Assembly: GCA_021801645.1 (NCBI GenBank) | Contig: JAJYXT010000089.1 | Location: 1-34,324 of the forward strand | Length of the DNA: 34,324 nucleotides | Direction of reading: 5' to 3' | Source of the DNA: a bacterium | GTDB taxonomy: Bacteria; Chloroflexota; Dormibacteria; Aeolococcales; Bog-877 | Part shown: positions 7,726-17,827 of the stretch, piece by piece | How the letters are laid out: each line of letters begins with the position of its first letter | Numbering within the stretch: position 1 is the stretch's first letter | Program-made: the position numbers and the translations under genes | Notes under the pieces: generated by a model | What the model was told of the DNA's origin: nothing | Databases searched by the model: none | What the model saw: only the letters and a program-made list of their open reading frames with translations

Positions 7726-9581
7726 ACGCTGCCCTCCAGGCCGCCCAGCAATCCCAGACGCACCGCGGACTCGATAGCCGTCGCCGCCGTCTGGCCCAGC
7801 CCGCAGATGGAGGAGTCGCGCATCGCCGCCCCGATCTCCCTGAGGAGCTGCAGCTCCGCCTGCACCGAACCAATGGTCCGGCCGGCGGATAACCGCGCCA
7901 GGAGCTCCTCCTGCCGTACCGTGCCGACTCGGCAGGGAACGCACTGCCCGCAAGACTCGTCCCGGAAGAACCTGGCGAGCCGTCGCAGGATCGCCCCGAG
8001 ATCGACGGTGTCGTCCAGCACCAGCACCACCCCTGATCCCAGGCTGGCCCCGATGGCCCGGGTGTCCTCGAAGGTGAGCCGGATTCCCAAGTCCTGAGGT
8101 CCCACGAAGGACCCGGCCGCCCCGCCCAACAGGACAGCTCGCAAGGAGCGCCCCGGCGGGACACCCCCGGCCAGCTCCAGAAGCTGTGCCAGAGTCGCGC
8201 CGAACTCGAGCTCGTAGAGACCGGGTGCCTGCACACATCCCGAAACGCAGAAGAGCCGGGTGCCTGTCGAGCCTGAGGTGCCCAGCTGGGCGTACCCTTC
8301 GCCCCCCACGGTCAGGATCTCCAGGACGTTGACCAGCGTCTCCACGTTGTTGATCCCGGTGGGCCGCCCGAAGAGGCCAGCCTGGGTCGGGAACGGGGGC
8401 TTGTTGCGGGGCTCAGGTCGCTTGCCCTCGATGGAATTGAAGAGCGCGGTCTCCTCCCCGGCGATGTAGGCACCGGCACCCTCCCGGACTTCCACCTCGA
8501 AGTTGAAGTCGCTGCCCATCACCGAAGGCCCGAGGAAGCCGTGTCGTCGTGCCTCGGCAACCGCCCGGGCCACCCCCGCCGCGGCCTCCGGGTACTCGCC
8601 CCGTATGTAGACATAGCCACGCTCCGAACCAGTGGCCAGCCCGGCGATGGTCAGGGCCTCGAGGACCGCAAACGGGTCCTGCTCGAGAAGGACCCGATCC
8701 TTGAAGGTGCCCGGCTCCGACTCATCGGCGTTGCACACGAAGAAATGGGGCCGCAGCGGATTGGCGGCGACGGCCTCCCACTTGGCGCCGGTCGGAAAGG
8801 CCGCACCTCCCCGCCCCATCAGCCGCGCCCGCTTCAGCTCCTCCACCACCGCAGACGGCCCCATTCGGAGAGCCGCCCGGAGCGCCTGATACCCGCCCCA
8901 GGCACGGTATGAGTCGAGCGAGGCTGGGTTCACCCGCCCCACGCGACGCAGAAGCCGGCGCTGTTCAGGTGGCGTGCGCACCGGCGCGGCTGGCAGCCAC
9001 TCGGGGTCGGTCCCGCCCAGCAGCGCAGCGATCGCATCGGCGGATGCCGGGGCAAGGCTGGTGCGTCCGTTGGGTCCGGAGGACCTCTGAAGAAGCGCCG
9101 CGGACCCCTGCTCGCAGCGCCCCAGGCAGGGGCTGCGCGTCCAGCCGACCCCCGTCTCGGGGTCGAGGCGGCCCTCCGCGCCGAACCGAGCCTCCATCTC
9201 CCGGCAGAGGTCTTCCGCACCCTGGGACAGACAGACGACGTCGTCGCAGACGTGGACAACCGTCGGCGGGCTGGGATCGGTCCGGAGCAGGGAGTAGAAA
9301 GCGGCGACACCATAGGCTTCGGCCGGGGGAACTGAGAGACGTGTGCAGAGGTAGTCGAGGCCGGAGGGACTCACCCACCCTGTCCGCTCTTGGAGGCTCT
9401 CCAGCGCCGGCAGCAGCAGGTGACGCCGCCCCCGTGCCTGATGTCCGCCCACGGCCATATGCCCATCCCTCTGCGTCCTGGTCCCCCCGTCCCAACCCGA
9501 TTCCGGGTCTCCAAGCACGGAGTCGACGGCCGCCTTCTCGCCATCGGTGGGCGGGCCAGCCAGGCCAAGCCTGAGATCCAT
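7722..9581 (-). CDS. NuoE-NuoF fusion, NAD(P)H/FMN diaphorase subunit of formate dehydrogenase
   Basis: The 619-residue fusion begins with a NuoE-like thioredoxin-fold domain (about residues 50-160) whose [2Fe-2S] cysteines are Cys112, 117, 152 and 156. The NuoF-like part follows, with the nucleotide and FMN motifs GRGGAAFPTGAKW (257-269) and EGAGAYIAGEETAL. Its [4Fe-4S] set is ESCGQCVPC (Cys544, 547, 550) plus Cys593. Such fusions serve as the pyridine-nucleotide-reducing module of soluble hydrogenases and NAD(P)-dependent formate dehydrogenases. The ATG overlaps the fdhA stop codon (TGATG), so the two are coupled. NAD versus NADP cannot be decided. A much longer open frame upstream overlaps fdhA and is not used. 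Confidence 0.93.
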   Translation of the reverse strand: MDLRLGLAGPPTDGEKAAVDSVLGDPESGWDGGTRTQRDGHMAVGGHQARGRRHLLLPALESLQERTGWVSPSGLDYLCTRLSVPPAEAYGVAAFYSLLRTDPSPPTVVHVCDDVVCLSQGAEDLCREMEARFGAEGRLDPETGVGWTRSPCLGRCEQGSAALLQRSSGPNGRTSLAPASADAIAALLGGTDPEWLPAAPVRTPPEQRRLLRRVGRVNPASLDSYRAWGGYQALRAALRMGPSAVVEELKRARLMGRGGAAFPTGAKWEAVAANPLRPHFFVCNADESEPGTFKDRVLLEQDPFAVLEALTIAGLATGSERGYVYIRGEYPEAAAGVARAVAEARRHGFLGPSVMGSDFNFEVEVREGAGAYIAGEETALFNSIEGKRPEPRNKPPFPTQAGLFGRPTGINNVETLVNVLEILTVGGEGYAQLGTSGSTGTRLFCVSGCVQAPGLYELEFGATLAQLLELAGGVPPGRSLRAVLLGGAAGSFVGPQDLGIRLTFEDTRAIGASLGSGVVLVLDDTVDLGAILRRLARFFRDESCGQCVPCRVGTVRQEELLARLSAGRTIGSVQAELQLLREIGAAMRDSSICGLGQTAATAIESAVRLGLLGGLEGSV

Positions 9582-11524
9582 CAGGAGGTGCTCCGGACCG
9601 GCTGCAGGGCGTCTAACGGTGGGGCGGGTGACACGGGCTCCACGCGGATCGCAGTCGCCTTGAACTCCGCGGTCCCGGAGAGCGGATCCCAGGCGTCCAG
9701 GGTGAGACGGTTGGTGGCCACCTGCTCGGGGAAGTGCAGGGTCATAAAGGCGAGGCCCGGCCGGAGTCCCGCATCGGTCTGCACCGGCGCCCGGACACTG
9801 CCGCGCCGGGAGGCAACCCGGACCAGATCCCCGTCTTGAAGGCCCAGCCGAGCCATGTCCTCGGGAGACAGGTTCAACGCCTCCGGCCGGCGGATCGGGG
9901 TTTGGTAGTGGGACGACTGCACCCCAGTGTTGAACGAGTCCAGCCGCCGCCCGGTGGTGAGCCGTATGGGGTATTCCTCGTTCAGAGAATCCAGCGGCCC
10001 CTCCGCCACGACTGGGGTGAAGGGGGCCGCGGGCCCCCTGAGCTCTGGGTCCTCTTCCCAGAGCCGGCCATGAAGGAACGGTGAACCAGGGTCGGACTCG
10101 TCCCTGCACGGCCACTGCAAGCCCCCCAGCTGTTCCAGGCGGGGGTAGCTCATACCAGCATGGATCGGCGAGAGAGACCGCAGCTCGTCCCACACCTCCT
10201 GGGCAGTGGGATGGCCCCAGTCGGTGCCCAGACGCCTCGCCAGCTCGCAGATGATCTCGATGTCGTCTCTGGCCCCCTCGGGCGGCTCCAGGGCCCGGCG
10301 GACGCGCTGTACCCGTCTCTCGCTCGAGGTCACAGTGCCTTCCGCCTCGCACCAGCTGGCAGTTCCGGGCAGGACCACCTCCGCCAGCCGAGCCGTGTCG
10401 GTGAGGAAGATGTCCTGGACCACAAGGTGCTCGAGGCCACCCAGGAGCCGCTCGGCCCTGTCGGTGTCGGCCTCGGAACGGAGCGGGTTCTCGCCCAGGA
10501 TGTAGGCGGTGGTGAGTTCCTTGCGCTCCATCGCTTCGAACATCAGCGAGAGGTGCCAGCCCGCCTGGGCCGGAATCGGGACTCCCCAGGTGCGCTCGAA
10601 ACGTTCCCTGGCGTCCAGATTGGTGACCACATCCTGAAAGCCTGGCAATTTGTTGGGGAGAGCGCCCATGTCTCCGCCGCCCTGGACGTTGTTCTGGCCC
10701 CGGAGCGGCACGAGACCGGATCCCCAGCGGCCGACATGGCCGGTTAGCAGGGCGAGATTGATCAGGGCGAAGACGTTGTCGGTCGCGTTGTGGTGTTCGG
10801 TGATGCCCAGGGTCCAGCAGAGCTGGGCGCGATCCGCCTGCGCATAGGCGTGTGCCAACTCCGAGATTGCCTGGGCCGGCACCAACGTCTCCCGCTCCGC
10901 CCGCTCAAGGGTGTAGGGTTCGACCGCCTCGACGTAGGCGTCGAAGTTGGCAGTGGCCCGGGAAACAAACTCATGGTTCACCAAGCCTGCGTGGATGATC
11001 TCCCGTCCGATGGCGTTGGCCAGGCATATGTCGGAGCCGACATCGAGACCCAGCCAGAGGTCGGCCCACTGGGCCGAAGTGGTCCGGCGGGGATCGACCA
11101 CATAGAACTTCGCGCCATTGCGAAGACCCCGTAGAACGTGATGGAAGTAGATGGGGTGCGCCTCTCGAGCGTTGGAGCCCCAGAGAACGATGACGTCGGC
11201 TTCCTCGGCTTCGAGGTAGGAGCTGGTCCCACCCCCAGCCCCGAACACTGCCGCCAGACCGGCGACGCTAGGGGCGTGTCACGTTCGATTGCAGCTGTCG
11301 ATGTTGTTGCTGCCCAGTACTGCTCGCACGAACTTCTGAGCCAAGTAGTTGACTTCGTTGGTGGCCTTGGAGCAGCTGAACATGCCGAAGGAGCGGGTGC
11401 TATCCGACTCGCGGGCTGCGGCGAGAGCCGCCGCCGCGCGGTCCAGGGCCTCATCCCAGCTCGCCGGCCGAAGCTCTCCACCGCGACGCACCAAGGGAGT
11501 GGTCAGACGGGTGAGTGCGGCCAT
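9581..11524 (-). CDS. fdhA: Selenocysteine-containing formate dehydrogenase catalytic subunit (lacks N-terminal Fe4S4 domain)
   Basis: The gene encodes 647 residues if TGA at 11279-11281 is read as selenocysteine (Sec82). The flanks, NNIDSCNRT-U-HAPSVAGL, match the Sec site of E. coli FdhF, including the following His. Arg275 in LRGQNNVQGGGDMG lies 193 residues after Sec, the same distance as Sec140-Arg333 in FdhF. Two further bis-MGD-binding regions and the C-terminal dinucleotide-binding domain (from about residue 535) are present. The protein oxidises formate or reduces CO2 in the cytoplasm using Mo or W. The ATG start has a strong GGAGGTG 6 nt upstream and begins MAALTRLTTPLVRR, just after where the Fe4S4 domain would end; the upstream frame contains no cysteine motif. 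Confidence 0.95.
11238..11278 (-). promoter_or_regulatory. Bacterial SECIS element in fdhA mRNA
   Basis: Immediately after the UGA, the mRNA can fold a lower stem GCCCC/GGGGC and an upper 6-bp stem GUCGCC/GGCGGC closed by the loop GGUCU. The loop begins 18 nt after the UGA. E. coli fdhF has the same GGUCU at the same 18-nt distance, where SelB's C-terminal domain binds it. The hairpin lies within coding sequence and must also encode HAPSVAGLAAVFGA. Confidence 0.92.
11279..11281 (-). other. Selenocysteine codon UGA of fdhA
   Basis: An in-frame TGA splits two open frames that align without a gap to the two halves of one formate dehydrogenase. It falls at the residue that ligates Mo/W (Cys or Sec in the family). 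The complete Sec machinery nearby and the hairpin directly downstream make decoding as Sec far likelier than a nonsense mutation. Confidence 0.95.
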
Positions 11525-11557
11525 GGGAGGCACCTCCAGATCGGAAAACTGCTCTGG

Positions 11558-11563
11558 AGTATA
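11558..11563 (-). promoter_or_regulatory. -10 box candidate for the fdh operon
   Basis: TATACT on the minus strand lies 33 nt before the fdhA start, in a locally AT-richer patch. This leaves a short leader that carries the GGAGGTG ribosome-binding site. No convincing -35 is seen. Confidence 0.4.
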
Positions 11564-11689
11564 GAAGAGTTTTCGCGGAGAAGGGCCCCCGGGTGCGGGG
11601 CCGGCCAGGTCTGAGCGAGGTGCATCCCGCCCGAAGCCCGGCGGCGGCATCGAGCCCGTGGTGGGGACAAGCGGTCAGGCTTGGCCGGG

Positions 11690-12316
11690 TCAGAAGCGCT
11701 CGGAAGCCAACAGAGCGCTGAACCCGAGCAGAGCGGCACCGGTGCCGGCGTGCAGCGCCTGGCGCATCCGGGGGCGCTGGAGCAGCGGCCGCAGGCGGGC
11801 GATGCCGGTCGAGACGGCCAGAAGGTACACCAATGAGAGCAGGGCGTGGCTCCAGGCGAAAGCCAGCACCCAGCCCACCCCCGAGCCAGGGTGCAGGAAC
11901 TGCGGCAGCACGGCCAGGTAGAAGACCAGCACCTTGGGATTGGTGATGTTCGAGAGGAAGCCCTGACGCCAGCCGCTCCGGACGGCCCGGATGGCGGCCG
12001 CCCCGCCGTCCTCGGCCGAGTCCGACGGTTGCAGGACCGCGCGTATGGCCTGGAGCCCCAGGTAGGCGAGATAGACAACGCCGACCCAGCGGATGGTCTG
12101 GAAGAGCGGCTGCGCCCTGAGGATCACCACGCTGAGCCCGGCGGCGGCCAGCGTCCCCTGGATGGCATCGGCGCTGCTGATCCCCAGGGCGGCGGAGCGC
12201 CCGCGGCGGGCGCCTCCCAGCAGCGCGTTCCGGGTCACCACGGCGAAGTCCGGGCCGGGGACCAGGACCAGGACTGCGGCGAGCGCCAGGTACTCCCCAT
12301 ACGCCGACCACTCCAC
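11690..12316 (-). CDS. LysE/RhtB family amino-acid exporter
   Basis: This 208-residue integral membrane protein has about six helices. It opens with the family signature LVPGPDFAVVTRNALLGGARRG and has the later conserved GWRQGFLSNITNPKVLVFYLAVLPQF. RhtB/LysE proteins export amino acids or related small metabolites by proton exchange; the substrate here is unknown. The GTG start has TAGGTT ending 6 nt upstream, the leaderless arrangement common in this window. It sits 165 nt upstream of fdhA on the same strand, but fdhA has its own promoter candidate, so a functional link is not implied. Confidence 0.88.
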   Translation of the reverse strand: MEWSAYGEYLALAAVLVLVPGPDFAVVTRNALLGGARRGRSAALGISSADAIQGTLAAAGLSVVILRAQPLFQTIRWVGVVYLAYLGLQAIRAVLQPSDSAEDGGAAAIRAVRSGWRQGFLSNITNPKVLVFYLAVLPQFLHPGSGVGWVLAFAWSHALLSLVYLLAVSTGIARLRPLLQRPRMRQALHAGTGAALLGFSALLASERF

Positions 12317-12363
12317 CGGCTCAACCTAGTCCGCTGTGGGGGGCACGGTCAACCGCGCTCCGA

Positions 12364-12990
12364 TCAGTGGGACAGCGGGGAGCCGGGCAGCTGGCCCTCG
12401 CCCAAGGCGCCGTCCGGGTGGCGGCTGCGGAAGCGCGCCACCTTGTCCCGGTTGAGGCACCGCAAGGAGCAGAACCGTCGGCTTCCGTTGCGCGAGGTGT
12501 CCACGAAAACCAGGTCGCAGCGCTCGGCGGCACATGTTCCCAGCCGGCTGGACCACCCGGACCCGATCACCGTGGCCAGGGCCACGGCGCAGGTCGCGCC
12601 CCGGGCTTCGACCCGGCCCACCTCCCGGTCCTGGCTGTGGAAGTGAAGGTGCCAGGGCTCGCCGTCATGCGTCGCCAGCTGAGGTGCGGCGCGATATTCC
12701 CGCAGCAGCGAGTTGACGAGGTGAGCGGTGCGGTCGGCGTCACCCGCGGCCAGGCTGGCGAACACCGCCCGGAGCCTCTCGGCCAGAAGGATCAGCTCCT
12801 CGGCTTCTGGGCCGCCGAGCGCCGATCCCCGGCCCCAGATCGCGGCCTCGGTGGCCGCGGCCAGCCGCGCCCGCTGAGGGCCGGACTGCGGCAGCGGTCG
12901 CAACGCTCCCTGCGCCCAGCCCTCGGTCAGGTGGTTCACCAGCTCGGCCGCAGCCGCGACTCCAAGATCCGCGTAACTGTCAAAGTTCAT
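12364..12990 (-). CDS. CGNR zinc finger / ABATE domain protein, probable transcription regulator
   Basis: The 208-residue protein has an N-terminal helical ABATE-like domain opening MNFDSYADLGVAAAAELVNHL, with the conserved YRAAPQL segment. Its C-terminal treble-clef finger is CAAERCDLVFVDTSRNGSRRFCS-type, ending CSLRCLNR. The usual finger motif is CGNR; here it reads CLNR while all four cysteine ligands remain. Family members are presumed DNA-binding regulators, often of stress or drug response. The ATG start is followed directly by the conserved domain. It is divergent from a small ORF across an AT-rich region containing a perfect palindrome, which may be its own operator. Confidence 0.85.
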   Translation of the reverse strand: MNFDSYADLGVAAAAELVNHLTEGWAQGALRPLPQSGPQRARLAAATEAAIWGRGSALGGPEAEELILLAERLRAVFASLAAGDADRTAHLVNSLLREYRAAPQLATHDGEPWHLHFHSQDREVGRVEARGATCAVALATVIGSGWSSRLGTCAAERCDLVFVDTSRNGSRRFCSLRCLNRDKVARFRSRHPDGALGEGQLPGSPLSH

Positions 12991-13009
12991 TTCATTGGTG
13001 TTTAGGAGA

Positions 13010-13025
13010 TGATATACTCATATCA
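13010..13025. promoter_or_regulatory. Palindromic operator candidate in a divergent promoter region
   Basis: TGATAT and ATATCA form perfect 6-bp arms around a 4-bp spacer, in an AT-rich island in otherwise about 70% GC DNA. It overlaps -10-like sequences for both directions (TATACT at 13013-13018 on plus; TATATC/TATCAT on minus). The position suits autoregulation by the adjacent CGNR protein, which is an inference. Confidence 0.5.
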
Positions 13026-13058
13026 GCGAAATCGCAATAAGAGTTCTGAGGAGATACG

Positions 13059-13223
13059 ATGATGAACCCGCTTCTGTTGCGCCTGATGGTCGAGGACCGC
13101 ACCCGCGAGCTGCGCGGCGTGACCGATAGCTCTCGTCGGCGGTCCGGGACCCCCGCGGCCAACCGCCGCCGGGCGGCGGCCACCCTGCGGCTGCTGCGCG
13201 CCAGCTCGCGGCGCGCGGCCTAG
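13059..13223 (+). CDS. Small basic protein, hypothetical
   Basis: This 54-residue ORF begins MMNPLLLRLMVEDRTRELRG and is arginine-rich (about a quarter of residues), with a helical, amphipathic look and no cysteines. A good GAGGAG ribosome-binding site lies 5 nt before the first ATG, and the promoter region upstream is AT-rich, so expression is plausible. I recognise no domain; short Leu/Arg-rich proteins of this form are common and unassigned in high-GC bacteria. It is divergent from the CGNR gene. Its stop overlaps the last 4 bp of selD on the opposite strand. Confidence 0.5.
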   Translation: MMNPLLLRLMVEDRTRELRGVTDSSRRRSGTPAANRRRAAATLRLLRASSRRAA

Positions 13224-14232
13224 ACCAGCTCGACGGGCGGCTGCCGGTCCCGGCCGGGCAGCACCTCCCCCACCTCGACCGCTCCCACCCCGGCGGAGAG
13301 GATGTGGTCCGCGCCGGGAGATGGGGCGGCGATCAAGAGGCCCCCGCTGGTCTGAGCGTCGCAGGCCAGCTGGAGGAGCATCGGGTCAACCTCGGGTCCG
13401 AGCCGGCAGCGGGAGCGGGCGAGCTCCAGATTGCGTCGGCTGCCGCCGGGAACCAGGCCCTCGCGGATGAGCTCGGGGACGCCGGGGATGATCGGCAATC
13501 TCTCTGCCACCACGCGCACCACCACCCCGGAGGCCCTGGCAAGGTTGTGCGCGTGCCCCAGAAGGCCGAATCCGGTGACGTCGGTGGCCGCACTGGCCCG
13601 GCCCTGCACCATCGCCGCGGCCGCGGCCCGGTTCAGCCGGCGCATCACCGAAACCGCCTCCGCCAGGGTCTCCGCGGCCACGCGCTGCTGCTTGTGGGCG
13701 TTCAGCACCACCCCGGTACCCAGGGGCTTGGTCAGCAGCAGCCGGTCCCCGGGACGAGCCGAGGAGTTGATGACCACCCTGCCGGGGTGCACCGCGCCCA
13801 CCACGGCGCAGCCGAAGATCGGCTCAGAGGTGCGGATCGAATGTCCGCCGGCCACGGCGCAGCCCGCCTCGCGGGCCACCTCCGCACCTCCCTCCAGAAT
13901 CTCCCGGAGAATGCCTCCGCCCAGGGCGGCCAGGTCAAAACCCACCAGGTTGAGAAGCAACAGGGGGGTCCCCCCCATGGCGTACACGTCGGAGAGCGCA
14001 TTGGCGGTGGCGATGGCCCCGTAGTCCCGTGGGTCGTCCACCGGGGGCGGGAAGAAGTCGGTGGTCGCCACCAGGGCCAGCTCCTCGCTCACCTGGTAGA
14101 CCGCGGCGTCGTCCATGCCCTCGGCGGACACCAAGAGGGGCCCCGCCACCGGGGCCAAGAGTCCGGAGAACACCGCGGCCAGATCCTCCTGCCCGATCTT
14201 GGCGGAGCACCCGCCCTGGCTGCTGAGCTCGG

Positions 14233-14242
<10 letters not shown>
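13220..14242 (-). CDS. selD: Selenide, water dikinase
   Basis: SelD makes selenophosphate from selenide and ATP, the selenium donor for tRNA-Sec. The 340-residue sequence has the N-terminal active-site loop GGCSAKI with Cys12 and Lys15 at the catalytic positions; Cys replaces the Sec seen in some orthologues. The Asp-rich ATP/Mg segments TTDFFPPPVDDPRDYG, ANALSDVYAMGG and ATDVTGFGLLGH are all present. Length is normal. It is the last gene of the selABD operon, overlapping selB by 10 nt. No other selenium-use gene (such as ybbB or yedF) is visible, so Sec synthesis is its evident role here. Confidence 0.96.
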
Positions 14243-16139
<1,897 letters not shown>

Positions 16140-16143
<4 letters not shown>

Positions 16144-17591
16144 GAGGGGACCCCCAGGACCGCCGCCAGAGCGGCGATCAACGGCTCATCCTCTCCGGGG
16201 AGGACGCAGCGCGCGTCGATGACGATCCCGCCCGGGCGCTCCAGGCAGAGCACCGCGGTCTCGGCCGCCAGAAGCCGCCGCCGGACCGCCCCGGGCCGGG
16301 GGCAGGCGATGTGGATGCCGAAGGACGGAAGCGGGTCCCCTGGGGTGGTGCCTCCCCCTACGGCGCCCTCGGTGGCCGCCACCTCGGCCGCAAGGCCAAT
16401 CCCGCGGAGCTGGTCGGCCCAGCGCTCCGACCTCCGCCGCAGCCTCCGAGGATCCGCACGGAGCATCGCCCAGACCGGAACCTGATCCAGACCGCCGGGC
16501 TCATCGATGCAGCGCAGGGTCTCCTCGAGCGCCGCCAGCTGGAGCTTGTCGGGGCGAAGCGCTCGCGCCAGGGGGTGGCGGCGCAGCTTTTCCACCAGCT
16601 CCGACCGCCCCAGCACCAGCCCCGCCTGGCTGGCTCCCAAGAGCTTGTCGCCGCTGCAGAAGATGAGGTCCGCCCCGTCCGCCCAGCTCCTGCCCAGCCG
16701 TGCCTCGTTCGCGGCCCCGAAGGGGGCAGGTGGAAGGAGGCCACTCCCGACGTCCTCCAGAAGGTGCAGTCCCCTCTGGTGGGCCGCAGCCGCCAGCTCG
16801 GGGAGGCGCGGGCGTTCGGTGAAGCCGGTAATCCGGAAGTTGGACTGATGGACCCGGAGGAAGGCCGCGGTCCGGGGGGTGCAGGCCTGCTCATAGTCCG
16901 ACACCCGCGTGCGGTTGGTGGTCCCCACCTCCACCAGCTTGGCGCCGGAGAGGCGGAGGATGTCGGGAATCCGGAAGCCCCCTCCGATCTCGATGGCCTC
17001 ACCCCGAGAGACCAGGACCTCCCGCCCCCGGCAGAGCGCCGTCAGCGCCAGAAGCACCGCCGCGGCCCCGTTGTTGACCACCATCGCCGCCTCCACCCCC
17101 GTCAGCCGGCGGAGGGTGTCGGTGAGAAGCGAGTGGCGGTCCCCGCGCCGGCCGGTCTGAAGGTCCAGCTCCAGGTTGGTGTACCCCGAGGCGAGGTCAG
17201 CCGCGCGCGCGGCCGCGCGCGCGGCCAGCGGGGCGCGGCCGAGGTTGGTGTGGATGACGACTCCGGTCCCATTGATGACCCGTCGGAGCTGGCGCGGAGA
17301 GCCGTCCAGGAGCTGGGCGACGCGCCCGGCCAGCCCCGGCTCGTCCCCGGGGTCCAGGCGGCCCGCCCGGGCCTCCGCCACCGCGGCCTGGACCGCGGCG
17401 GTCGTGGCCTTCCTCCCGTGGCGCGCGGCAAGGACCGCGACGTCCGGGTGCTGAAGCAGCCGTCCGACGGCGGGAGGCCGGGGACCCCCGGTCCCCACTA
17501 TGTCCGATTGCGAGCGCACCTTGATCTCACCTGGCAGCGGCCCGAAGCGCGACTCAACTCCAGCGGCGGCACCGACCGGGTGCCGAGCCAT
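16140..17591 (-). CDS. selA: L-seryl-tRNA(Sec) selenium transferase
   Basis: SelA is the PLP enzyme that converts Ser-tRNA(Sec) to Sec-tRNA(Sec) with selenophosphate, working as a decamer in E. coli. The 483-residue protein carries the family blocks VINGTGVVIHTNLGRAPL, VVNNGAAAVLLAL, SRGEAIEIGGGFRIPD, VGTTNRT and FCSGDKLLGASQAG, with Lys316 as the PLP lysine. The N-terminal domain that binds the tRNA elbow is present. The ATG start lies 6 nt after TAGGAT, so this mRNA is probably leaderless with its own promoter, separate from selC 134 nt upstream. Confidence 0.96.
17201..17224. repeat. Alternating C/G palindromic tandem repeat within selA
   Basis: The 12-mer CCGCGCGCGCGG, itself a perfect palindrome, occurs twice in direct succession. 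It encodes an Ala/Arg run in SelA (within ARAAARAADL). Alternating C-G of this kind can adopt Z-DNA under supercoiling. It may simply reflect codon bias in an Ala/Arg helix. Confidence 0.6.
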
Positions 17592-17597
17592 CCAGCG

Positions 17598-17603
17598 ATC
17601 CTA
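17598..17603 (-). promoter_or_regulatory. -10 box, leaderless promoter of selABD
   Basis: TAGGAT on the minus strand is followed by 6 nt and then the selA ATG. This is the same geometry as the LysE-type, YihY-like and tyrosine phenol-lyase genes. No -35 is obvious. Confidence 0.55.
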
Positions 17604-17725
17604 CTCCGCGCCGGCCGCGCGGCTCGCTGTTTGGCCCGGCGGGGCGCGGGAGTCGCCGGCGGCCCAGCGGCCGTGGGACCCCACGCGAGGTCGTCTGCTT
17701 GCTGGGATGAAGCGGCTGGGGCGAG

Positions 17726-17821
17726 TGGCGGGAGGCGAGGGGAACGATCCCTCCGAGGACGCCTGAGGCGCCCCCCATCGATTTTGAAGATCGAGGGGCC
17801 CACCTGGACCCATGCACTCCC
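17726..17821 (-). tRNA. selC: tRNA-Sec (UCA), bulged acceptor stem and atypical T loop
   Basis: This 96-nt tRNA includes an encoded CCA. Sec hallmarks: anticodon loop CTTCAAA (UCA) on stem TCGAT/ATCGA, identical to the E. coli loop; a 6-bp D stem GGGTCC/GGGCCC with a 4-nt loop AGGT; and a long variable arm of 9 bp with loop TCA. Oddities: the acceptor strands GGGAGTGC and GCCTCCC pair over 7 bp only if U6 is bulged. The T arm, GAGGG/CCCTC, has loop ATCGTTC instead of TTCGANN, so U54 and A58 are exchanged. Discriminator G is normal for tRNA-Sec. It lies directly upstream of selA. I am confident of the identity and less so of the exact acceptor fold. Confidence 0.9.
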
Positions 17822-17827
17822 ATCCCG

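Noticed and set aside
7726-8238. N-terminal extension of the fdh iron-sulfur subunit into the NuoEF-like gene
   Set aside because: The extra translation is an out-of-frame shadow of the NuoF-like sequence. The 2Fe-2S domain begins just after the GTG start.
11279-11281. Nonsense mutation making fdhA a pseudogene
   Set aside because: The TGA is at the known Sec site, a SECIS follows at the normal distance, and selA, selB, selC and selD are intact nearby.
11525-11650. Upstream extension of fdhA giving 42 more residues
   Set aside because: The extension has no cysteine motif or conserved residues. The ATG at 11524 has a strong ribosome-binding site and begins at the normal domain boundary.
12992-13183. 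Minus-strand 63-codon open frame upstream of the CGNR gene
   Set aside because: It overlaps the AT-rich promoter region and the better-supported plus-strand small ORF, and has no ribosome-binding site.
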